Below are positions 55,787 to 64,000 of a stretch of 64,000 bases of DNA, in pieces. The notes under the pieces were generated by a model that searched no databases, had not been told where the DNA came from, and saw only the letters and a program-made list of their open reading frames with translations. The position numbers were made by a program, and so were the translations under genes. Every line of letters begins with the position of its first letter. Position 1 is the first letter of the stretch. This stretch comes from Blastococcus sp. VKM Ac-2987 (GTDB taxonomy: Bacteria > Actinomycetota > Actinomycetes > Mycobacteriales > Geodermatophilaceae): positions 1,066,238 to 1,130,237 of the forward strand of contig NZ_JAPVBG010000002.1 in assembly GCF_026967805.1 (NCBI RefSeq). Reading direction: 5' to 3'.

Positions 55787-57019
55787 GTGCGCGAGTACGT
55801 CGTCGTCCTGCTCACCGCCGCGCTGGTCACCTTCCTGGCCACGCCGGTGGTGCGGATGATGGCGATCCGGCTGCGCATGATGGCCGCCCCGCGGGAGCGT
55901 GACGTGCACGTCATCCCGACCCCGCGGGGCGGCGGCGTGGCCATGTACCTCGGCTTCGTCGCCGCGGTCCTGGTGGCCTCCCGGCTGCCGGCGCTGCAGC
56001 GGACGTTCGACGACACCCAGGTCTACGCGGTCCTCGTCGCCGGCGGGCTCATCTGCCTGCTGGGGGTGCTCGACGACAAGTGGGGCCTGGACGCACTGAC
56101 GAAACTCACCGGGCAGATCGCCGCGGCCGGCGTGATGGTGCTGCTGGGCGTGCAGCTGGCGTTCCTGTTCCTCCCGTTCGCCGACATCGGCACGGTGTCC
56201 CTCGGCCCGGACGTCGGGGTCCCCCTGACCATCCTGCTGACGGTCTTCGCGGTGAACGCGCTGAACTTCATCGACGGGCTCGACGGCCTGGCCGCGGGCG
56301 TCTCGGCGATCGCCGCGCTGGCCTTCTTCGCCTACAGCTACAACCTCGGCCAGATGCGGTACGAGGAGGCGGCGAGCGCGCCGGCGCTCATCACCGCGGT
56401 GCTGGCCGGGATCTGCCTGGGCTTCCTGCCGCACAACTTCAGCCCGGCCCGCATCTTCATGGGCGACTCCGGGTCGATGCTGGTCGGGCTCATGCTGTCG
56501 GCGGCCGCGGTGACGGCGACCGGGGGAGTGGACGCCCAGACCTTCGGCTCGGCGGCCAGCCTGCTTCCGCTGACCCTGCCGCTGCTCGTGCCGATCGCGA
56601 TCCTCTTCATCCCGTTCACCGACCTGGTGCTGGCGGTGGTGCGGCGCACCCGCAAGGGGCAGTCGCCGTTCTCGCCGGACAAGATGCACCTGCACCACCG
56701 GCTGCTGTCCATCGGGCACTCGCACACCCGGGCCGTCCTGGTCATGTACTTCTGGGCCGCGCTGCTGTCCTTCGGCGCGGTCGGGCTGTCCATCACCGGT
56801 GGCCGCGTGGAGCTGGTCGTGGCCATCGCCGTCCTGCTGGTGGTCGGCGTGGTGGTCGTGCTGAGCCCCCGTGCGCGCCGGGCCGCGCGCGAGGCCCGCG
56901 CCGCGGAGCTGGCCGCCCAGCGCCGCCGCAGCCGTGCCGACCACCCGACCGCCCGCGCCGCGCGCCCGGTGCCCGAGCCGGACGCGACACCGACGGGCGC
57001 GGGCCGGGCGGCCCGGTGA
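55787..57019 (+). CDS. wecA: Decaprenyl-phosphate GlcNAc-1-phosphate transferase
   Basis: 410 residues, GTG start, about eleven helices. Family motifs: IPTPRGGGVAMYLGF, LGVLDDKWGLDALTKL (Asp pair), NALNFIDGLDGLAAG, FMGDSGSMLVGL and DKMHLHHRLLSIGHSH. It transfers GlcNAc-1-phosphate to polyprenyl phosphate, starting the arabinogalactan-type linker or another wall glycan. The last 60 residues are a basic Ala/Arg-rich cytoplasmic tail. It sits upstream of the atp genes, as rfe does in Mycobacterium. Confidence 0.92.
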   Translation: MREYVVVLLTAALVTFLATPVVRMMAIRLRMMAAPRERDVHVIPTPRGGGVAMYLGFVAAVLVASRLPALQRTFDDTQVYAVLVAGGLICLLGVLDDKWGLDALTKLTGQIAAAGVMVLLGVQLAFLFLPFADIGTVSLGPDVGVPLTILLTVFAVNALNFIDGLDGLAAGVSAIAALAFFAYSYNLGQMRYEEAASAPALITAVLAGICLGFLPHNFSPARIFMGDSGSMLVGLMLSAAAVTATGGVDAQTFGSAASLLPLTLPLLVPIAILFIPFTDLVLAVVRRTRKGQSPFSPDKMHLHHRLLSIGHSHTRAVLVMYFWAALLSFGAVGLSITGGRVELVVAIAVLLVVGVVVVLSPRARRAAREARAAELAAQRRRSRADHPTARAARPVPEPDATPTGAGRAAR

Positions 57020-57081
57020 GCAGGCGGCGTCGCGCCGGTCGAGGCTGGTGGAGGGACGGAGGGGTGCAGGTACCCTGAGGC

Positions 57082-57528
57082 GTGCTCGACAGAAGCGATC
57101 CGGCCGCCCGTCCCGACCCGTACGGCGCGATGCTCCGGGGCGGTGCCCTGCCCTCGCTGGCGGTCGCGGTGGTCGCGATCGCGGTCTTCACCGCCGTCCA
57201 GGGGTCCCTCGGTGCGGCGGGCAGCGCCCTCGCCTCGGCCCTCGTCATCGCGAGCGCCGCCTCGACGATGATCATCCTCGGGCGGATGGCGGGCCTCGAT
57301 CCGCGCGTGGTCTTCATGGGCGCGATGGTCAGCTACTTCTTCAAGGTCGGTCTGCTGGGGGTCTTCCTCCTGGTGTTCCGGAACGCCGACTGGCTGTCGC
57401 CGCTCGCTTTCGCGGTGACCGCGGTCGTGGTGTCCCTCGCGGGCACGATCGGTGAGATCGTCGCCTTCACCCGGGTGCGCACCTACATCTACGACGAACC
57501 GGCCCCGTCCTCCGAGGTGCGGTCTTGA
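57082..57528 (+). CDS. ATP synthase protein I-like membrane protein (AtpI type)
   Basis: 148 residues with four hydrophobic helices (about 22-42, 45-65, 78-98, 105-125), corresponding in place and size to the small membrane protein between wecA/rfe and atpB in Mycobacterium (Rv1303). AtpI assists c-ring assembly or Mg2+ supply in other bacteria. TACCCT (57071-57076) ends 5 bases before the GTG, so this gene may begin a leaderless atp transcript. Confidence 0.75.
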   Translation: MLDRSDPAARPDPYGAMLRGGALPSLAVAVVAIAVFTAVQGSLGAAGSALASALVIASAASTMIILGRMAGLDPRVVFMGAMVSYFFKVGLLGVFLLVFRNADWLSPLAFAVTAVVVSLAGTIGEIVAFTRVRTYIYDEPAPSSEVRS

Positions 57529-57776
57529 CCCCTGGCGGGGACGACGCGGCCGAGGGGCCGTCGTCGGTGCACGGCCAGATGGTGGCCGGGGCGCACCTGC
57601 GCGAAGGGTGGGACGCGCTGGGCACCATGCTCTCCGCGATGCTCGTCTTCGGGCTGCCGGCCTGGTGGCTCAGCGAGGCGCTCGACCAGGTGTGGGTGCT
57701 CCCCGTGGCCCTGGTCCTAGGGATGGCCACTGCGATCGCCACGATCTGGGTCCGCTACTCTGACCCCGGCCCGTGA
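57525..57776 (+). CDS. AtpZ/AtpI-family two-helix protein
   Basis: 83 residues from a TTG that overlaps the preceding stop (TTGA). After an acidic, Gly-rich N-terminus come two helices (GTMLSAMLVFGLPAWWL and VWVLPVALVLGMATAIATI). This is the shape of AtpZ-like proteins encoded before atpB. It may act with the four-helix protein upstream in ATP synthase assembly. A second I/Z-type gene before atpB is worth noting. Confidence 0.7.
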   Translation: MTPGGDDAAEGPSSVHGQMVAGAHLREGWDALGTMLSAMLVFGLPAWWLSEALDQVWVLPVALVLGMATAIATIWVRYSDPGP

Positions 57777-57860
57777 GGCGCGCCTCTCCGCTGGAGGTGG
57801 GGCGACCCTCCGGGCCGTGGCACGAATCCACCCGCAGCAGTTCGTGACGGAGGCTGAGTA

Positions 57861-58643
57861 GTGACGACCGAGGTCTCGGCCGCCGAGGAGTTCGTCCCGC
57901 CGAGCGCGCCCGACTTCTGGCAGCCACTCGTCGGCGACGGCGCCTTCGCCATCACGCGTTCGATGATCGTCATGGTGCTGGTCACCATCGGCCTGGCGGT
58001 CGTCATGATGCTGGCGACGCGTCGCCTCGCCGTGGTCCCCGGGCGCGGCCAGTACCGGCTCGAGGGCGTGTACGGCCTCGTCCGCAACTCGATCGGCCGG
58101 GACATCATCGGGTCGGAGCACTTCCGCCCCTACGTCCCGCTGCTGTTCACGCTGTTCACGCTCATCCTGCTGAACAACCTGATGGGCATCATCCCGCCCG
58201 TCCAGTTCCCGACGATGAGCCGGATCGGCTTCCCCCTCGCCCTCGCGCTCGGGGTCTACGTCGTCTACCTGGTCGCCGGCGTCCGCCGCCGCGGGCTCGG
58301 GGGGTTCCTCAAGAACCTGGTGCCCAGCGGGCTGCCGTTCTGGGTCGTCCCGGTGGTCTTCGTCCTGGAGCTCGTGACGTTCCTCGTCACCCGTCCGGTG
58401 ACCCTCACGCTGCGACTCTTCGGCAACATGTTCGCCGGCCACATCCTGCTGCTGCTCTTCGCCCTCGGCGGGGAGTACCTGCTGCTGGAGGGCGAGGGCC
58501 TGCTGAAGCTGGTGTCGATCCCGGCCTTCCTGATGTTCTTCCTCTTCAGCGCGTTCGAGATCCTGATCGCGTTCCTGCAGGCCTACGTCTTTATCCTGCT
58601 GGCCTCCGTCTACATCGCCGAGGTCTACGCGGACGACCACTGA
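57861..58643 (+). CDS. atpB: ATP synthase subunit a
   Basis: 260 residues, GTG start. The essential Arg lies in PVTLTLRLFGNMFAGH, and the last helices FSAFEILIAFLQAYVFILL complete the proton channel. LFTLFTLILLNNLMGIIPP is the conserved helix 2/3 region. It forms the stator half-channels of the F0 motor. Confidence 0.96.
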   Translation: MTTEVSAAEEFVPPSAPDFWQPLVGDGAFAITRSMIVMVLVTIGLAVVMMLATRRLAVVPGRGQYRLEGVYGLVRNSIGRDIIGSEHFRPYVPLLFTLFTLILLNNLMGIIPPVQFPTMSRIGFPLALALGVYVVYLVAGVRRRGLGGFLKNLVPSGLPFWVVPVVFVLELVTFLVTRPVTLTLRLFGNMFAGHILLLLFALGGEYLLLEGEGLLKLVSIPAFLMFFLFSAFEILIAFLQAYVFILLASVYIAEVYADDH

Positions 58644-58715
58644 CGTCCGCAGAGCCACCCACCCCCCCCGAGTTGCACCACCGATGTGCGCCACCCGGCC
58701 GCACAGACCGACTGA

Positions 58716-58943
<228 letters not shown>

Positions 58944-58968
58944 CCGAGGATCGGAAGGAGACACACTG

Positions 58969-59589
58969 ATGGGCGCGATCGACAACGCGGCCGGCGTCCT
59001 GGCGGCGGCCGAGACCGGTGAGGGTGGCTTCTGGGAGGACGCCTATCCCGTCATCCCGCACCCGGGTGAGCTGATCGTCGGAATCATCTCCTTCGCGATC
59101 CTCTACCTGCTGTACAAGAAGTACGTGGTCCCGCGGCTCGAGACCATGCTGGCCGAGCGCCGGCGGGCCATCGAGGGCGGCATCGAGCGTGCCGAGGCCA
59201 TGCAGGCCGAGGCCAAGGCGTCGCTGGACCAGTACCGCGCCCAGCTGGCCGAGGCCCGCAACGAGGCCGCCCAGATCCGGGACCAGGCCCGCGCCGAGGG
59301 GCAGCAGATCCTCGAGGAGCTGAGGGCCCAGGCGCAGGAGGAGTCGGCGCGGATCGTCGCCCGGGGCGAGGAGCAGATCGCTGCCTCCCGCAGCCAGGTG
59401 GTCAACGAGCTGCGTGGCCAGATCGGCGCGCTCGCCGTCGATCTCGCCGGCCGGGTGGTCGGCGAGTCGCTCGCCGACGAGGCGCGCCGGCAGGGCACCG
59501 TGGACCGGTTCCTCGACCAGCTCGACGGCATGTCCGCCGGCACCCCGGACGGCCGGAGCGGCAGCACCGTCGCCGGGGGCACCCGCTGA
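58969..59589 (+). CDS. atpF: ATP synthase subunit b
   Basis: 206 residues from the ATG at 58969, with GGAAGGAG upstream. One N-terminal membrane helix (ELIVGIISFAILYLLYKKYV), then a long charged coiled-coil (RAEAMQAEAKASLDQYRAQL...) forming the peripheral stalk. It ends in a Gly/Ser-rich tail. Its stop overlaps the atpH start (TGATG). Confidence 0.94.
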   Translation: MGAIDNAAGVLAAAETGEGGFWEDAYPVIPHPGELIVGIISFAILYLLYKKYVVPRLETMLAERRRAIEGGIERAEAMQAEAKASLDQYRAQLAEARNEAAQIRDQARAEGQQILEELRAQAQEESARIVARGEEQIAASRSQVVNELRGQIGALAVDLAGRVVGESLADEARRQGTVDRFLDQLDGMSAGTPDGRSGSTVAGGTR

Positions 59590-60461
59590 TGGATGCGTCG
59601 AGCCGCGCGGCGCTCGTCGTCGCCCGGGAACGGCTGGAGGAGCTGACCCACGACCCCTCGGGGTTCCTGGGGAAGGCCAAGGACCGGCTCACCGGCCAGG
59701 CGCGGGCCACCGAGACCGGTGACCAGCTGGCGCTGGCCGAGGAGCTGTTCGCGGTGGCGCGGCTGCTGGAGTCCCAGCCGTCGCTGCGCCGGGCGCTCTC
59801 CGACCCCTCGGGCAAGCCCGAGGAGCGGGCCGCGCTCGCGCAGCGGCTGTTCGCCAGCCGGCTCTCGCCGGTCGGTCTCGACGTCGTCGAGACCAGCGTC
59901 CGGCAGCGCTGGTCGCGGCCCCTCGACCTCGTCGAGGCCGCGACCACGCTCGGGACCGAGGCGGCTCTCGACGCCGCCGACGGCCGCGGTGAGCTGGACA
60001 GCGTGGAGGACGAGCTCTTCCGCTTCGGCCGGATCGTCGGCGGTGACCGGGAGCTGTCCCGCATCCTCAGCGACCGGAGCGCGCCGGCGGCGGGCAAGTC
60101 CGCGCTGCTGGACCAGCTGCTGTCCGGCCGGGTCAGCCCGGTCACCGAGCTGCTGCTGCGCAACGTGCTCACCACCTCGCACGTCGGTACCGCAGGTGTC
60201 GCCGTCGAGCGGCTCTCCGACGCCGCCAGCCGTCGCCGCGGCCAGTCCGTGGCCCGGGTGACGACGGCGGCGCCGCTGACCCCCGCCCAGGAACGACGGC
60301 TGGTCGACGTGCTCGGTCGCATGTACGGGCGGACCATCGGGTTGCAGGTGACCGTCGACCCGACGCTGCTCGGCGGCCTCCTCGTCCAGGTGGGCGACGA
60401 GGTCATCGACGGCAGCATCGCCCACCGGCTGGAAGCCGCCCGTCGGCAGCTCGCCGGCTGA
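59589..60461 (+). CDS. atpH: ATP synthase subunit delta
   Basis: 290 residues; the C-terminal 180 match the OSCP/delta domain ([34 protein letters not shown]). The N-terminal 100 residues are extra helices. The length is intermediate between the usual 180-residue delta and the mycobacterial b-delta fusion (about 445), but there is no membrane helix, so it is not a fusion. It links the peripheral stalk to F1. Confidence 0.92.
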   Translation: MDASSRAALVVARERLEELTHDPSGFLGKAKDRLTGQARATETGDQLALAEELFAVARLLESQPSLRRALSDPSGKPEERAALAQRLFASRLSPVGLDVVETSVRQRWSRPLDLVEAATTLGTEAALDAADGRGELDSVEDELFRFGRIVGGDRELSRILSDRSAPAAGKSALLDQLLSGRVSPVTELLLRNVLTTSHVGTAGVAVERLSDAASRRRGQSVARVTTAAPLTPAQERRLVDVLGRMYGRTIGLQVTVDPTLLGGLLVQVGDEVIDGSIAHRLEAARRQLAG

Positions 60462-60510
60462 CCGACCACCACCACAGATCACGACCCCGCAGGGAAGAGG
60501 ACTCAGAGCC

Positions 60511-62148
<1,638 letters not shown>

Positions 62149-62151
62149 CCC

Positions 62152-64000
<1,849 letters not shown>

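Overview
The window is chromosomal DNA from a high-GC actinomycete. The evidence is the codon use, a SigR/RsrA pair, WhiB1, the 24-residue ribosomal protein bL37, the actinobacterial fused 2-oxoglutarate enzyme Kgd, nickel superoxide dismutase with its SodX protease, and many genes that appear to be transcribed as leaderless mRNAs. The blocks sigR-rsrA / biotinyl carrier / pdtaS / whiB1 / diacylglycerol kinase-like and rho-rpmE-prfA-prmC-Sua5-wecA-atp follow the order known from Mycobacterium and Streptomyces. The gene set would suit Geodermatophilaceae or a relative, but that placement is inference. I see no insertion sequence, prophage, CRISPR array or rRNA. This is mostly core genome.

Layout. 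(1) 1-9.6 kb: SRAP 3' end, membrane spermidine synthase-like protein, YbaK, then the redox/stress block: sigR-rsrA, bL37 (reverse strand), a degenerate biotin carboxylase-like protein, a biotinyl carrier, a frameshifted acetyltransferase, pdtaS, whiB1, a lipid kinase and a small membrane protein. (2) 9.6-16.6 kb: HAD phosphatase, acetyltransferase, pssA-psd (phosphatidylethanolamine synthesis), SpoIIE phosphatase, sodN/sodX, rmlC, malic enzyme. (3) 16.6-30.7 kb: a translationally coupled PLP decarboxylase/GPH transporter pair, RtcB ligase, membrane hydrolase, ATPase, DUF6104, kgd, ankyrin protein, an ABC exporter pair, adenylate cyclase. (4) 30.7-41.8 kb: ABC-F protein, a fadD-phaE-phaC-GNAT operon, SDR, hydrolase, the MetP/MetS transporter, tRNA-Arg(CCG), DUF305 and DUF3105 proteins. 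(5) 42-48.5 kb: argS, lysA, hom, thrC, thrB (aspartate-family amino acids), with overlapping or abutting junctions from lysA to thrB. (6) 48.5-64 kb: rho with a long structured leader, rpmE, prfA, prmC, a Sua5-type protein, a repeat-filled intergenic region, glyA, wecA and the ATP synthase operon (two small I/Z-type membrane proteins, then atpBEFHAGD). The window ends inside atpD.

The points that most deserve a second look are: nested promoters and starts at sigR that resemble the long unstable sigma-R isoform of Streptomyces; a biotin carboxylase-like protein that has lost the ATP-grasp active site but is kept beside a biotinyl carrier; genes whose only plausible starts are ATT (ABC ATPase) and CTG (prmC); a 30-codon leaderless upstream ORF before an adenylate cyclase; a 72-bp perfect direct repeat upstream of glyA; and an Asp/Arg/Asn-rich repeated insert in Rho together with a C-rich, G-poor rho leader.
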